DNA from: M3007 sp031425155
GTDB taxonomy: Bacteria > Bacteroidota > Bacteroidia > Chitinophagales > Saprospiraceae
Assembly: GCA_031425155.1 (NCBI GenBank)
Contig: JANPIV010000017.1
Coordinates: 62,001 to 126,000 of the forward strand
DNA length: 64,000 nucleotides
Reading direction: 5' to 3'
The notes below the pieces were generated by a model. The model saw nothing but the letters and a program-made list of their open reading frames with translations, did not search any database and was not told where the DNA came from. The position numbers and the translations under genes are program-made. This document shows, piece by piece, positions 55,701 through 63,262 of this stretch; within the stretch, counting starts at the first letter, position 1; the number at the start of each line of letters is the position of its first letter.

Positions 55701-58700
55701 GCCGGTGAATTCAATCCAGTTTTTGCCGATAATTGTGTTGCTACTTTAACGCATAATTATGCACCCGGCCCACAGAATAATACGTTGGCCGGAGCCATTT
55801 TCCCACTTGGTACCAACATAGTAAACTTTACGGCCACTGATGCTAATAGTAATACGGCTACTTGTACTATTACGGTACAAGTAATTGATAATCAAAATCC
55901 GGTATTTATTAATTGTCCGGCTAATATTACGGTCGGCAATGACGTGGACAAATGCGGGGCGAATGTCACTTTTGCCACCCCGTTTGTCAATGATAATTGT
56001 GGCGCAACCGTCACGCAAAGTACAGGTCTGCTTTCCGGTGCTTTGTTCCCCCTTGGTACCACGCCGGTCACTTTTGGAGCCGTGGATGCCGCAGGCAATC
56101 CTGCTACTTGTATTTTCTCTATAACCGTAATGGATATGCAGATGCCGAAAGCCATTTGCACTGATTTTACCGTTAATCTTACTAATGTTGGTACAGCCGC
56201 CATTACACCCGCCAACATCAACGGCGGTTCCAGTGATAATTGTACCATTAATCCAACTTTGGCCGCCAGCCAAACGGCTTTTAATTGTTCTAATGTCGGC
56301 TTAAACTACGTCACGCTGACCGTCACCGATGCAGCAGGCAATGTCAATAATTGTGTATCAACCGTAACGGTGAATGATATCACTCCACCCGTCATCACTT
56401 GCCCGGCCAACGTGGTACTAAATTCGTGTTCTTCGCCGGTGCCCGATGTGGCCAGTTTAACCAACGCCACCGATGTCTGCGGCATAGCCACGATTACCCA
56501 AAATCCAGCCGCCGGAGTGCTGTTCGGTCAAAATCAAGGTAATGGGTTGACTATTACGCTTACTGCTACGGATGTAAATGGTCTGACCAGTACTTGTATA
56601 GTCGCTGTACAAGTAATTGATAATCAAAATCCAGTATTTATTAATTGTCCGGCCAGTACCACCGTCTCCGCTGATCCCGGTGAATGCGATGCAGCAGTCA
56701 CTTATTCTATTCCAACGGCTGCGGATAATTGCCCCGGTGTAGTGGTTACGCGTACTACCGGTTTCGCCTCCGGCGAGGAGTTCCCGGTCGGCACTACGAC
56801 GGTGACTTATGTGGCCACCGATGTGGCGGGGCGCACCGCAAGTTGTACTTTTACTATAACGGTTACTGATAATGAAACACCGATCATTACAAATTGTCCG
56901 CCGAATCGCATCATAACTACTACGACCGGACAGGGTGTGGTGCCCAATATGGTGACAGAATTAATGAGCATAGATAATTGTACCGGTTCCGTTGCATTGT
57001 CAGGAACAGTGACGCAAAGCCCGGCGGCGGGCACCCTTTTTGGAAGTATAAATGGTTCGGAACAAGTCGTGACATTTACCGTCACCGATGCAGCGGGCAA
57101 TACTCAAACCTGCTCAATGGTCCTAAAATTAGCCGACGCTCAGGCGCCATCAATTAGTTGTGGTCCTGCATTACGAACCGTAAATGCCGCACCCGGTACT
57201 TGTGGTTATTCCGTAGCGGCTAATGAATTTGATGCTGTTTTTACTGATAATCTTGGTGCCACGCTGACCCATAATTATGCACCTGCACCACAGCGTCATA
57301 CACTGGCCGGGGCAGTTTTCCCGGTCGGTAGCACCACAGTAATTTTCACCGTCACCGATGCTAATGGTAATACCGCTACTTGTTCGGTAGTAATAGTCGT
57401 GGTTGATAATCAAAGCCCTGCTTTTCTGGATTGCCCGACGACGACGATTATAGTCGGGAATGATGCAGATAAATGTTCTGCCAAAGTAAACTGGCCTATT
57501 CCGGTAGCCGACGACAATTGTGGTCTGTTGGCTTTGGTGCAGATCAGTGGCCCCGGCAATGGCTCTACGATAAATGTGTCACCGGTACCATTTACGGTGG
57601 TTTATAAAGCCACGGATATTTATGGCAATACTTCTACTTGTAGTTTCCAGGTACAAGTCGCGGATTTACAAAATCCACAATTTGATGCAGATATTCTAAT
57701 GCCCGGCGATATTACCGTCGTGTGTACGAATATTCCTTTGCCTTTGGTGGGGCATAATCCAGTACAGGGCCCATTGACTAATAATGATGTACATGATAAT
57801 TGTACCGCACCACAAGATCTGGTAATTCAATTTACCGAAGTCAGTACACAAAGTGCCAATCCGCTGTCTTGTGCGGCTTCTACTTACACCATTACCAGAA
57901 CCTGGCGCGTTATAGACGCAGCAGGTAATGTACTGACGCATGTACAAGTAATCACGGTGCAGGACACGCAGGCACCTAATGCGCTATGCAAAAACTTGAC
58001 CGTGACGCTGGATGGAAACGGTATAGCCACCATTACACCGGCTGATATAAATAATGGCTCTACGGATAATTGTGCAGCGGCCGCGAACTTGAATTATGCC
58101 ATTTCTACCAGTACTTTTACTTGTGCCAATATTGGCCTCAACGCCGTGATGCTAACCGTCACCGATCCGTGTGGCAACGTTTCCACTTGTATCGCCAACG
58201 TAACGGTCAATGCAGGGGTTGCGCCTTGTGCCTCCGCAGTAGAGGTAGCAACTTCTTGTTTGGATAATGCCACTAACGAGAATAATGGCCAATTTATTGA
58301 TCTCATTACGATTAAAGCCCTGGCTTTGCAAACCTGGAAATTGACGGCTAATACCGGCCTGTTTGCTACCAATAGTGCGGTTCCACCCAATGCCCCTGCT
58401 CTGCTGGCTATTGGTACTGGTTTTATTACTGGTACTACTGATGGAATAGATAATGATAATGACGGCCAGACAGACGAGGCAGACGAGGTAATTTTCTATA
58501 CTTTACGTGGCATACACGTTGATTGTCAGGGTTATAATATTAGCGTGAGCAATGCTGGCGGCTCAGGAGCTGCGGCAATAGCCACTACGAATGTTATACA
58601 GAATAAAGCCTGTTATCCAACGCCAGTCTTTCTGGATATTGCTACCCAATTTTGCTTAAACACGCCTCCTTTCGCCATACAAATGAGTGCAGGTACGGGC

Positions 58701-61700
58701 GTACAGGGTACGGTAAGCAATATTACCATAGATGGGGTGGCTGCCACCACTTTCAATGCCGCTCAACTAGGCATAGGCTTCCATATTATCAGTGCAATAT
58801 TTGATGCAGGGGCAGCTACGACTGATCTGGTAATTAATGGTCTGCGAATACATGGTTCTCCCGAAGCGGCTCTACAAGACCCGGGCTGCCGCCAACGTAT
58901 TTCGGCCACTGTTCAGGTCATCGGTACTTCCAGTCAGCTGGCTTGTAAGAATCTGGTCCACGTTTCGCTGGGAGCAGATTGCATGGTAACGCTCACGGCA
59001 CATGATGTTATAGAAGGCAATTATTTCTGCTATGATGATTATATAGTAGAATTGGATAAAACACAGCCTTTCGGTAATGGCCCGTGGTGGTCGCCGGTCA
59101 TTAATAGCAGCGATATTGGTAAAACTTATTATTACCGCGTCGTGCATAGCCAGGGCGGCAATGTATGCTGGGGCGAGATCAATGTGGAGGATAAACTCGC
59201 ACCGCAGTTGGTTTGTCCCCCCAGCCGGACCCTCGTTTGCAGCCAGTCTCTTGACCCTGTTTTTACTGGCAATATCAGTATTACTGACTGCGGCACTACC
59301 ACGACTACCATAGATGATGAATTCACTGATTTGGGCAATTGCAACAATCCACGCGGCGTACTTACGCGCACCTGGATTGTCACCGACGCTTCTGGTAATC
59401 AATCCAGTTGTGCGCAGACTATTACTATCACGCCGTTTCATTTTGCCGACCTGATTTTTCCTGGCGATGTGGTCCTGGATTGCGCCAGTACTTATGGCAA
59501 TGCCGAGGCTATTCAGCCAGGTAACACGGGCCGACCAAGTATCAATGGGGCGGAGATTGGCAGCGGTGGATTATGTACAGTTTCTATTGGTTATGCTGAC
59601 CAGTATTTGAATATTTGTGCCGGTGACTATGAAATAATTCGTACCTGGATAGTGCGCGACGCTTGTTTGCCACTCAGTGCTACTAACCCAATAGAATATA
59701 AACAGCTGATTAAAGTAACCGATACGGGCGCACCGGTTTTCAATTGTCCGGATAATATAACCGTCAATACCAACTCCGATCAATGCTGCAGCACGGTGAA
59801 TCTTCCCGATGTTATTATTACCGAAGGCTGCTCTTCTATTAAAAATTTGCAGGCCAAAGTGACCGGGGCCAATCCCAATAATGGCAACATCATCACTTTC
59901 ACTGTAAACGGCACATTGAGCGATTTCCCGAATAATAATTATTGGCTGCCCGATACGCTCGCTACATTTGGATTCACGCTATGTTTGCCAATTGGCAGTT
60001 ATAATGTAGTATATACAGCAGAAGATGAATGTGGTAATGGTGCTATATGCACTTTCCAACTGAATGTAGCGGACCAAACACCACCCATCGCATCTTGTCA
60101 GCAGTTTACTAAAACAGCCCTGGGTATAGATGGAAAGTCTATCCTGGATGCTTCGGTCTTTAATAGCGGTACTACGGACAATTGCTGTGTGGATCACTTT
60201 GAAGTACGACGGATGAATAGCGGATGCAACAGCGGCACTACTTTTGGCCCGACTGTAACGTTCTGTTGCGCCGATATTGGGGATTCGGTATTAGTCGTGT
60301 TCCGCGCTTATGATTGTCACGGCAATTTTAATGATTGCATGGTAAACGTACTGGTAGAAGACAAACTTGCGCCTTCCTGTATTCCTCCCACCAATGTCAT
60401 GGTGAACTGCGAAAATTTCGACCCCACCCTCTGGAATTACGGTCAGGTCACCGTCGTGGACAATTGCTGCACAGACACTATTTTAATCAGTAATAATTAT
60501 ACACAATTTGATACGGTCTGTAATCGGGGCACTATTGTCCGTACGTTCCGCGTTTTCGATTGTGGCGGCCAGAACGCACAATGCAGTCAGCAAATAGTGG
60601 TGGACTATCATCAGGATTATTATATCAAATTCCCGGATGATAAGATCGTTACTTCCTGCCATGAAACCGGCAATTACGGAGAACCGATTTTTTATGGACG
60701 AGACTGCGAATTCCTGGCCGTTACTTTTGTGGACAATATATTCACCGTAGCAGAAGATGCCTGTTATAAAATAGAACGTACCTGGAAAATCATCAATTGG
60801 TGTTCCTACAATCCGAATCTTCCCAGAATAGAAATTCCTAACCCGAATCCCGGTGCAAACAGTAATGACCCTGCTAATTTGCCCGGTCCGGTAGTATCAC
60901 CCATTGGCACACCATCGCCCTGGAATCCTACTTTGGTAAAAATTAATCCAACGGATATTACAGCAACAAATTATGGCTCTTTCTGGACGGCCAATGCCAA
61001 TGGCTACGATTACAAACAGATCATTAAAATAATAGACGGGGAGCCACCGATAGCGATCAATTGCCCGGATTCTCTGGTGGTTTTCTGTGATAGCACGGTG
61101 AATAATCCACAACTTTGGCAAGAGACTTACTATTATGACCCGGTGACGCAGTCGCATAATCTTTGTGAAGGGCCGACCGATCTGACGATTACGGCTTTCG
61201 ATTCCTGCTCGTTATCCAATATTAATATCCGCTATTTACTCTGGCTGGATTTGGATAACAATGGCACACCGGAGACCGTGGTAAACAGTAACCAAAATCA
61301 AACCCCCAATACTGTTTATTTTGGTAACGCTGCCAATCCGAATTTTAATGGCGGTACCCCTTACGCCTTCGATCAGCGACCCGTACCGGCAGATCAGAAA
61401 TATGGTTTTGCCTTGCAAACCAGTATTGTTGGACAAAATAAAACAGCCCGCGTAGTCTGGAATACCCAGAGCGATCCAAATACATACGTGGTGCCGGAAT
61501 TGCCTTACGGAACGCATAAAATCCAGTGGATAATGAATGACGGGTGTGGAAACGAATCAGTATGTAACTATACGTTCGTAGTAAAAGACTGCAAAGCACC
61601 GACGGTGGCTTGTACCAATGGTCTGAGTATTAATATTATGCCCAACCAGATGATTCAACTGTGGGCTATTGATTTTTTGCAGTATGCCGAAGATAATTGT

Positions 61701-63128
61701 ACGCCATCCAACCAGTTACAAATGGCCATTCGCCGGGCTGGACAAGGCACGGGTTTTCCGGTAGATGCCACCGGACACCCGCTGACGAATGTTATCTTTA
61801 ACTGTGATGATCTGGGTACGCAGCCGGTAGAACTATGGGCTATGGATCAGGCTGGAAATGCAGACTATTGTGCCACTTACATAGTTATTCAGGATAATAA
61901 TAATAATTGTCCGCAATCTGGGACTGCTACTATTGCAGGGGTTTTATTAACGGAGGAACAAGAAGGAGTAGAAACTGCCGAAGTAGAATTAACCGGCACT
62001 ACTATGCAAACTAAAACCACCAATAATACGGGTAATTATGCTTTCAACTCTATTCCCTTTAATACCGACGCGACCGTCACGCCGGTGAAAGACGATAATC
62101 CCTTGAATGGTGTCACTACTTACGATCTGGTATTGATATCGCGGCATATTCTGGGCCTGGAGCCACTGAATTCTCCCTACAAAATGATCGCTGCCGATGC
62201 CAATCGCTCCGGCTCTATCACTGCGCTGGATATTATAGAGTTGCGCAAACTGATTCTGGGAATTTATACGGAATTACCCAACAACACCTCCTGGCGTTTT
62301 GTGGATCAGGCCTTTGTATTTCCCAATCCGGCCAATCCTTTTCAGACATTTTTTCCTGAAAATAAATCCTATGCTGCTTTACTGGGGGTGCAGCTGAACC
62401 AGAATTTCACAGGGATAAAAATCGGCGATATCAATGGTTCTGTGCTGGCGAATGCGTTGGTACCGACCGAAGATCGCTCCGGCAATACCGTATTACTGGA
62501 TGTAGAAGACCGCATACTGCGTTCGGGAGAGGAGTGTACGGTACGCTTCCAGGCCACCGAAGCAATAGCGGGTTTTCAATTTACCCTGTTACTTAATGGA
62601 TTACAAGTAGTGGAAATCATGCAGCAGGAGCAGGTGAGCACGCAGAATTTTGGCCTTTTTGGTACAGATTCGTTGCTGACCGTTTCTATCCATGAGGCCC
62701 AGGGTTTTACGCTGCGCTTTCGGGCAGCCAAAGCGGGGAGACTCAGTCAATCGCTTCATTTATCCAGCCAGATAACGCCTGCCGAAGCATACAACAGACA
62801 GGGTGTTCGGCAAAATATAGCCCTGCGCTTCCAGCAAGGCAGCGGCAGCAGCGTAGTCACGGGGGTAGGCTTTGAATTGTACCAGAATGAGCCGAATCCG
62901 TTTGTCGAACAGACTACTATTCACTTTCATTTACCTGCCGCTGATGCAGTGACGCTCACCGTCCTGGATGCACATGGCCAGCAGCTATGGGTGCAACGCG
63001 GCGATTTTGGGCAGGGTTACAATACGATGAACATCGGGCCATTGCCAACCAGTACAAGCGGTGTGCTATATTATAAATTGGAAACCAGTACGGCATCTGC
63101 CATCCGAAAGATGATCCATATAAGGTAA
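40797..63128 (+). CDS. Giant T9SS-secreted SprB/HYR repeat adhesin (7,443 aa)
   Basis: One uninterrupted frame. Signal peptide: LRIAMIAVLWLSGSTLFAQ, cleavage near residue 47. About 50-1560: a stalk of beta-sandwich domains with many paired cysteines. About 1640-1918: three tandem 'VCATTFGG...YARVRTAFGCY'-type domains. About 1919-3540: 21 SprB repeats (unit about 77 aa) with a SxNVxCNGxxxGSATV and YxWSNG...VTVTDxNGCT pattern. About 3620-5800: about 25 HYR-like repeats (CPANITV, DNCG, FPVGTTPVTF, TDAAGN). About 5800-7090: further Cys-rich beta domains with Ca-binding DNDNDGQTDEADE. About 7100-7165: dockerin-like pair (ISRHILGLEP, DANRSGSITALDIIELRKLILG). About 7230-7345: cohesin-like domain. 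Last 85 residues: type A T9SS sorting domain (LYQNEPNPF ... RKMIHIR). SprB-type adhesins move along gliding tracks; here gliding or surface attachment is inferred. Confidence 0.9.
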   Translation: MRFFFTPACIGTAAPSLYLKTTFAALLRIAMIAVLWLSGSTLFAQVNIIDPNAANTPDIAKCFSETQLEATLQFTANGSNAVVSLPMPTGVEYVAGSVMLVSQMGGLSIVQTSAAVANPVFTVSAADGTINIANEIRFKYRVKAYCAATPGTVDFPLNVTFANQTTAGEITADIIQADLNLLSHPIQMASIGTPVTVPIQIQNGGLGSTDNVVFIITESGMTTTGVTVGGFPATLISTVGTVKTYQIPVAALSAGALDNPESITVLRTVVLQSCTFSSSYGTNWGCNALLCQSPTPTAPGEFLLASGAPNLVATSTIISASDLCSNTIIDVTYTNNGTGSVSAAAAFNTIFRFGMNTGTGWSSGNWMTNGITLNGNAVAHTAGMSGTPASVNASQFASDSDGAGGLTDLDGDGRFDELPQGQAVTFRVTLKYTCPTACPAPDDVANLIAGANYSDQCGLASSVETPTVFAFNNTAIGTTEIFHPTTVGDGQKFNVEVCIARNFQGANCADNIFQLNLTLPAGMMATGVGSFNGTAATVTTVGGVAVVSGSFTSGTTCFIMELMYTCPSSPLNFSYEALYTCSAGCACVQKWGCGTFDILGGGCGVCTDGGLTIKALDIQRTTLGFTDRTGVVTVNPATLSMTSLRKGMPCDEFRFTATGTMNGGTGGTAAFDNGFLEISYDQLSSANLLEYVSGMFNYFDASTGITTNNITLPTPTSSVIGGRHVFIFNFNAFIATLPGGLMAISDIVTAMPILRVLNNAGLTATPMRPTNARAVFFNLATAAGNPLPGGDARFTCDFYVPEFYLHNPAVLPIAVSGSRMGCGTYQVTGAINHQLTVQADEYPGEVRPLFRLNNIVVQITNGDSYDPSVTPSLLVYGSADDPAYPVVFNLPAPTIVGNTLTWTNPGTWPLHDLAGSSQSSTGYQLRFNLINSGCANASDAVFRTTWNYNRFGYGPTACQIATSSGALNGTVAGGAPVHTLTNQTGTLYANGRKACFQVKIENTTAGRESRFIWLALEDNLSPMDVVSVRDVATNTLLPLLSYTNGKWVKVAATLAGGSNITLEVCVTYNNCGSNAMTIRQGWDCQAYPTNPTTTTCTTTIITTALNILPRPSAVQGDFIATSPLPATICNDFVFDVRINSSQQGDLLNPRVKITLPTGMTVQGNVLIEYPLNSNNWQNATPVISGQTIFVNLINHTGIDDTLPGTLSANTVAFPNGEDRQSRVRITVRTTCDFFAGDRILFQPFGEAPCGAAATGSGAEFKSPRIRISGADPTYEGTFNISLGTGSSLNGCYTRTINTTVQLADLDMTDGLAASTGQADTIELSLPSVLDFVPGSFVCTTIPVINCPTFVSATILPTGRRVLKFALPPNIPISNGGVVPINFNFKVQPQQNIACTVDDKITGRVIAVYTGIFCATSGLNCPKITALAGEGETPIVLKKRQFTFENPVFACNALGEFNYSLPIRLQNLPLEADSTIRVEIFCLDANGNITGGPVQILTLTGPLAVGSLTTFAGTFGGCDAQNGVRATIPLTTSTGQFQCHCAAVSTDYHSLNKCPSVAVAANDIEICANETVTVTATIMNTTAAGAGVWTTSGTGNFASTTAISTIYTPSTADKTAGVVTLTYTYNDASDPCAAASASVLITIRPLPTVAAAMLTVCATTFGGTTGSFTLSNADNLVDPADVNTVTYHATQANANTGASPLTSPYSAVNNAVVYARVRTAFGCYATSVLTLKVNALPAATNTSLSVCESDPVGSGIGTFNLNNATANVNNTAGVSITYYASLADAQVGINSLTSPFLATNGTLIYARVFNTTTGCYNTSIVTLNVLAKPRAYSGQLQLCPDAFDGSTATFTLSNANAQVTGGVAGLTVSYYFSLTNAQQGVSPLPNTYLSQTADVWVRVQNAAGCFQVDQVQLVVLENPEIEATGTNINCFGSSTGTATVKILGGFLPYTYDWSNDGPENPDNDAATITGLSVGTYTITVTDGNGCTSIDNLTLTQPNAALTATVGIITNVACRGSATGAIELNVSGGTAPYQYNWPAPAPDVEDPTGLPAGTYVVTVTDSKGCTATAMATITQPATVLAATTMVNSNALCTGGNTGSATVTATGGTSPYMYLWSNGQTVATATNLSAGSYTVTVTDVAGCTKIATATITNPAGLLVVIGSSTNVSCSGGNNGQATAAATGGSAPYSFAWSNGQSGPTATNLTAGNYRVTVTDMNGCTAQTSVTILQPTQLILNVAYSANVTCNGAANGIANVIATGGTPAYTYTWPGGFNGHIRNNLAPNTYIVTVTDANSCMATTTLTITQPAVLSASVTTTTPVSCYGGNNGSINLTVTGGTGPFSYNWSGAAPDIEDPLNLVAGAYTVTVSDQNGCTTTAMATITQPAAPLTATISNVMNTACNGAATGSATVTPAGGTPAYSILWSNGQNTSTVTNLSAGSYTVTVTDMNGCTALGTVTIIHPALLSVGITTVTNVACNGLATGSATALASGGTSPYTYAWNTVPMQNVATATNLVAGTYNVTATDQNTCTASNTVTITQPTLLVASIINTTPASCNGGSDGTATAAATGGVTPYTFAWPGGTSAPIKTGLSAGNYVVTVTDANGCMSLATATIGEPAMVVAISINSMTNVLCNGANTGAINVSVTGGTAPYAYNWSGNAPDIEDPFGLLAGSYNLTVTDLNGCTATTTVVISQPATAVSATISNVMNAGCTGVGSGSATVTPAGGTPGYTYLWSNGQTSQTASGLSAGAYQVTVTDLNGCTTITTAVISNPANLSIAVTSVTQVNCSGEMTGSATVLAMGGSPIYNYLWSNLTAGPVLSGVGVGLYSVTVTDANSCTAQTSVTITHPTPLVVSIQSTTRPTCNGINNGTATVTTTGGVGPYAYDWPSGGSNATETGLAPGTYTVTVTDANACTATVTATIPSAPTALTVMLTAQTNISCFGGNNGAINITVNGGSAPYKYDWSGTAQDVEDPAGLVAGTYTVTITDVNGCTTTTAVIITQPATALSSSITAVNNPLCNGSPNGTATVVAMGGTMGYTYNWSNGETTATVTDLAAGSYQVTVRDANGCSSVSIINLVDPAMVTAIISNKTDVSCNGGNNGTATVLAAGGTNTFTYNWENANGVPVGAMATVSGLTAGIYRVTVTDANGCTAATTVTINQPVLLIAWIINTTPVLCVGDANGTALAAATGGVTPYTFAWPGMGTDALRTGLAAGNYIVTVTDANNCTATQTATVGSPALALSVSVSSTTNVLCFGQNSGTIDVTANGGTVPYSYAWSGVAPDVEDPNGLPAGMYTVTVTDLNGCTTTTSATIMQPATPVSATTMVVTQATCMGVQTGEASVTASAGTPGYTYLWDNGQTTQNATGLGAGSYSVTVTDANGCTTVAFVNITNPAGLMAIITDQTNVSCDGGADGTATVTATGGTPPYTYAWSGGTTGTTTRMGLAAENFTVTVTDNNGCTVQTSVTLSQPTELSIVVITTQPTACAGATNGAGHVLATGGTPGYTYTWPGGLSGANQANLSAGNYIVTVTDTKGCIATVTVTISSNGALVITPLPSIGPICPGGTVPSILLAATPFDPNIVFSWSGGAAAGLMDGNSTGFNAHIPAFTATNAEGIYPITITATLQGCISIVSFNITIDDVTPPSFIDCPQGMVMVANDPNVCSAKVNFNQPAAVDECNPNVTVTQTTGLASGSVFPLGTQQIVFTANDGHGNTRTCAFVVVVIDTENPEMTCPTQFLSVPTNTNCTYIVPNDAFNPRNISDNCSVVSLMHNYAAAPSSATLVGATFNTGSTNVTWTVTDAAGHTATCAYTVNVNDETLPTVTAGTCPANITVSNDDNDCGAVITYLAPSFQDNCDGVLLSGTLSSGFASGSVFPIGTTAVQYWYTDLAGNGPVVCTFNVTVNDIQFPVIQCPANTTVETDGTVIGGALTPVGIGPCGVTLSYTAPVGTDNCPSTETDLMSGFGAGANYYVYGGIYTHIWRATDASGNTSTCQFTITLEDPIAPVITCPANTTLNVDPGECDAAVSYSLPLASDNCPGYIVNLINGPASGAEFAIGTTTVEYEVFDDMGNGTTCTFTVTVRDNEKPQITTCPPARTINSSTGVLNNCQGLIPNMLGEIIATDNCTSAVALSASAVQNLIAGSSFGTANGSTQVVTFTVTDAAGNTQTCSTVLTLADNELPTINCAPTVRTINANNNCNYQTLAGEFNPVFADNCNATLTHNYAPGPQNSTLAGAIFPIGNTIVNFTATDANNNTATCAITVQVIDNQNPIFITCPANITVGNDVDKCGANVTFATPIVNDNCGATVTQSVGLLSGALFPVGTTPVTFGAVDAAGNPATCTFSITVMDMQMPKAICTDFTVNLSPIGTATITPTNINGGSSDNCTISPTLAASQTAFDCSNVGLNYVTLSVTDAAGNVNNCVSTVTVKDVTSPLITCPANVTLNSCSSPVPDVASLTTATDACGIATITQNPAAGVLFGQNQGNGLTITLTATDVNGNTSTCVVTVQVIDNQNPIFIACPASTTVSADPGECDAAVTYSIPTAFDNCPGMIVTRTTGFASGEEFPVGTTTVTYVATDAANNTVSCTFNVTVTDNEKPQITTCPPARTINTSTGVLNDCQGLIPNMLVEIIATDNCTNTVALSASAVQNPIAGTAFGTANGSTQIVTFTVTDAAGNTQTCPTLLTLVDDQLPTINCAPTLRTVSSNANCSYQTIAAEFDPVFADNCGATLTHNYAPGPQSGTLAGAIFPVGNTTVNFIVTDANSNTSTCSLTVRVLDNQNPLFINCPANITVNNNAGECGAHILYTAPGSNDNCGAVIVQTVGPVSGSLFPIGTTPITFIATDTSGNPVTCTFTITVNDNEKPQITTCPPARNINTSTGILNDCQGAVPNMLAEIIAADNCTNAIALSASAVQNPITGSAFGIVNGSTQVVTFTVTDAAGNTQTCSTILTLVDDQLPTINCAPTIRTVNTNANCNYQTLAGEFNPVFADNCVATLTHNYAPGPQNNTLAGAIFPLGTNIVNFTATDANSNTATCTITVQVIDNQNPVFINCPANITVGNDVDKCGANVTFATPFVNDNCGATVTQSTGLLSGALFPLGTTPVTFGAVDAAGNPATCIFSITVMDMQMPKAICTDFTVNLTNVGTAAITPANINGGSSDNCTINPTLAASQTAFNCSNVGLNYVTLTVTDAAGNVNNCVSTVTVNDITPPVITCPANVVLNSCSSPVPDVASLTNATDVCGIATITQNPAAGVLFGQNQGNGLTITLTATDVNGLTSTCIVAVQVIDNQNPVFINCPASTTVSADPGECDAAVTYSIPTAADNCPGVVVTRTTGFASGEEFPVGTTTVTYVATDVAGRTASCTFTITVTDNETPIITNCPPNRIITTTTGQGVVPNMVTELMSIDNCTGSVALSGTVTQSPAAGTLFGSINGSEQVVTFTVTDAAGNTQTCSMVLKLADAQAPSISCGPALRTVNAAPGTCGYSVAANEFDAVFTDNLGATLTHNYAPAPQRHTLAGAVFPVGSTTVIFTVTDANGNTATCSVVIVVVDNQSPAFLDCPTTTIIVGNDADKCSAKVNWPIPVADDNCGLLALVQISGPGNGSTINVSPVPFTVVYKATDIYGNTSTCSFQVQVADLQNPQFDADILMPGDITVVCTNIPLPLVGHNPVQGPLTNNDVHDNCTAPQDLVIQFTEVSTQSANPLSCAASTYTITRTWRVIDAAGNVLTHVQVITVQDTQAPNALCKNLTVTLDGNGIATITPADINNGSTDNCAAAANLNYAISTSTFTCANIGLNAVMLTVTDPCGNVSTCIANVTVNAGVAPCASAVEVATSCLDNATNENNGQFIDLITIKALALQTWKLTANTGLFATNSAVPPNAPALLAIGTGFITGTTDGIDNDNDGQTDEADEVIFYTLRGIHVDCQGYNISVSNAGGSGAAAIATTNVIQNKACYPTPVFLDIATQFCLNTPPFAIQMSAGTGVQGTVSNITIDGVAATTFNAAQLGIGFHIISAIFDAGAATTDLVINGLRIHGSPEAALQDPGCRQRISATVQVIGTSSQLACKNLVHVSLGADCMVTLTAHDVIEGNYFCYDDYIVELDKTQPFGNGPWWSPVINSSDIGKTYYYRVVHSQGGNVCWGEINVEDKLAPQLVCPPSRTLVCSQSLDPVFTGNISITDCGTTTTTIDDEFTDLGNCNNPRGVLTRTWIVTDASGNQSSCAQTITITPFHFADLIFPGDVVLDCASTYGNAEAIQPGNTGRPSINGAEIGSGGLCTVSIGYADQYLNICAGDYEIIRTWIVRDACLPLSATNPIEYKQLIKVTDTGAPVFNCPDNITVNTNSDQCCSTVNLPDVIITEGCSSIKNLQAKVTGANPNNGNIITFTVNGTLSDFPNNNYWLPDTLATFGFTLCLPIGSYNVVYTAEDECGNGAICTFQLNVADQTPPIASCQQFTKTALGIDGKSILDASVFNSGTTDNCCVDHFEVRRMNSGCNSGTTFGPTVTFCCADIGDSVLVVFRAYDCHGNFNDCMVNVLVEDKLAPSCIPPTNVMVNCENFDPTLWNYGQVTVVDNCCTDTILISNNYTQFDTVCNRGTIVRTFRVFDCGGQNAQCSQQIVVDYHQDYYIKFPDDKIVTSCHETGNYGEPIFYGRDCEFLAVTFVDNIFTVAEDACYKIERTWKIINWCSYNPNLPRIEIPNPNPGANSNDPANLPGPVVSPIGTPSPWNPTLVKINPTDITATNYGSFWTANANGYDYKQIIKIIDGEPPIAINCPDSLVVFCDSTVNNPQLWQETYYYDPVTQSHNLCEGPTDLTITAFDSCSLSNINIRYLLWLDLDNNGTPETVVNSNQNQTPNTVYFGNAANPNFNGGTPYAFDQRPVPADQKYGFALQTSIVGQNKTARVVWNTQSDPNTYVVPELPYGTHKIQWIMNDGCGNESVCNYTFVVKDCKAPTVACTNGLSINIMPNQMIQLWAIDFLQYAEDNCTPSNQLQMAIRRAGQGTGFPVDATGHPLTNVIFNCDDLGTQPVELWAMDQAGNADYCATYIVIQDNNNNCPQSGTATIAGVLLTEEQEGVETAEVELTGTTMQTKTTNNTGNYAFNSIPFNTDATVTPVKDDNPLNGVTTYDLVLISRHILGLEPLNSPYKMIAADANRSGSITALDIIELRKLILGIYTELPNNTSWRFVDQAFVFPNPANPFQTFFPENKSYAALLGVQLNQNFTGIKIGDINGSVLANALVPTEDRSGNTVLLDVEDRILRSGEECTVRFQATEAIAGFQFTLLLNGLQVVEIMQQEQVSTQNFGLFGTDSLLTVSIHEAQGFTLRFRAAKAGRLSQSLHLSSQITPAEAYNRQGVRQNIALRFQQGSGSSVVTGVGFELYQNEPNPFVEQTTIHFHLPAADAVTLTVLDAHGQQLWVQRGDFGQGYNTMNIGPLPTSTSGVLYYKLETSTASAIRKMIHIR
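46795..51405 (+). repeat. Five tandem four-repeat super-units of SprB domains
   Basis: SprB repeats 2-21 of the giant adhesin fall into five super-units of about 926 bp. Every fourth repeat has an APDxEDPxGLxAGxY signature (starting near 46795, 47708, 48634, 49558 and 50489), and the other three positions have their own recurrent signatures (WSNGQT, WSGGTT-like and WPGG). Repeat 1 lies alone before them. This shows expansion by duplication of four-repeat blocks. Confidence 0.8.
53016..56873 (+). repeat. Segmental duplication of six HYR domains
   Basis: A block of six HYR-like domains beginning NEKPQITTCPPAR near 53016 and ending near 54545 recurs from 55341 to about 56873, at an offset of about 2,325 bp. 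Domain order is the same (TTCPPAR, INCAPT, TCPANITV, ICTDFTV, TCPANV, CPAS). Two further partial copies of the first two domains lie between (near 54540-55090) and after (near 56870-57410). Recombination between the copies would shorten or lengthen the protein. Confidence 0.75.
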
Positions 63129-63262
63129 AGTCGCTGCTACGACAATTGCTATAATAAGAACATAGTTGTTTGCCGGAAAACTAAAACAGGACGGCTTTCG
63201 TAGATACACAGCATTAATATGACTGCCTACATTTGGCCCGTTCATCAGCAACCTGAAACATC

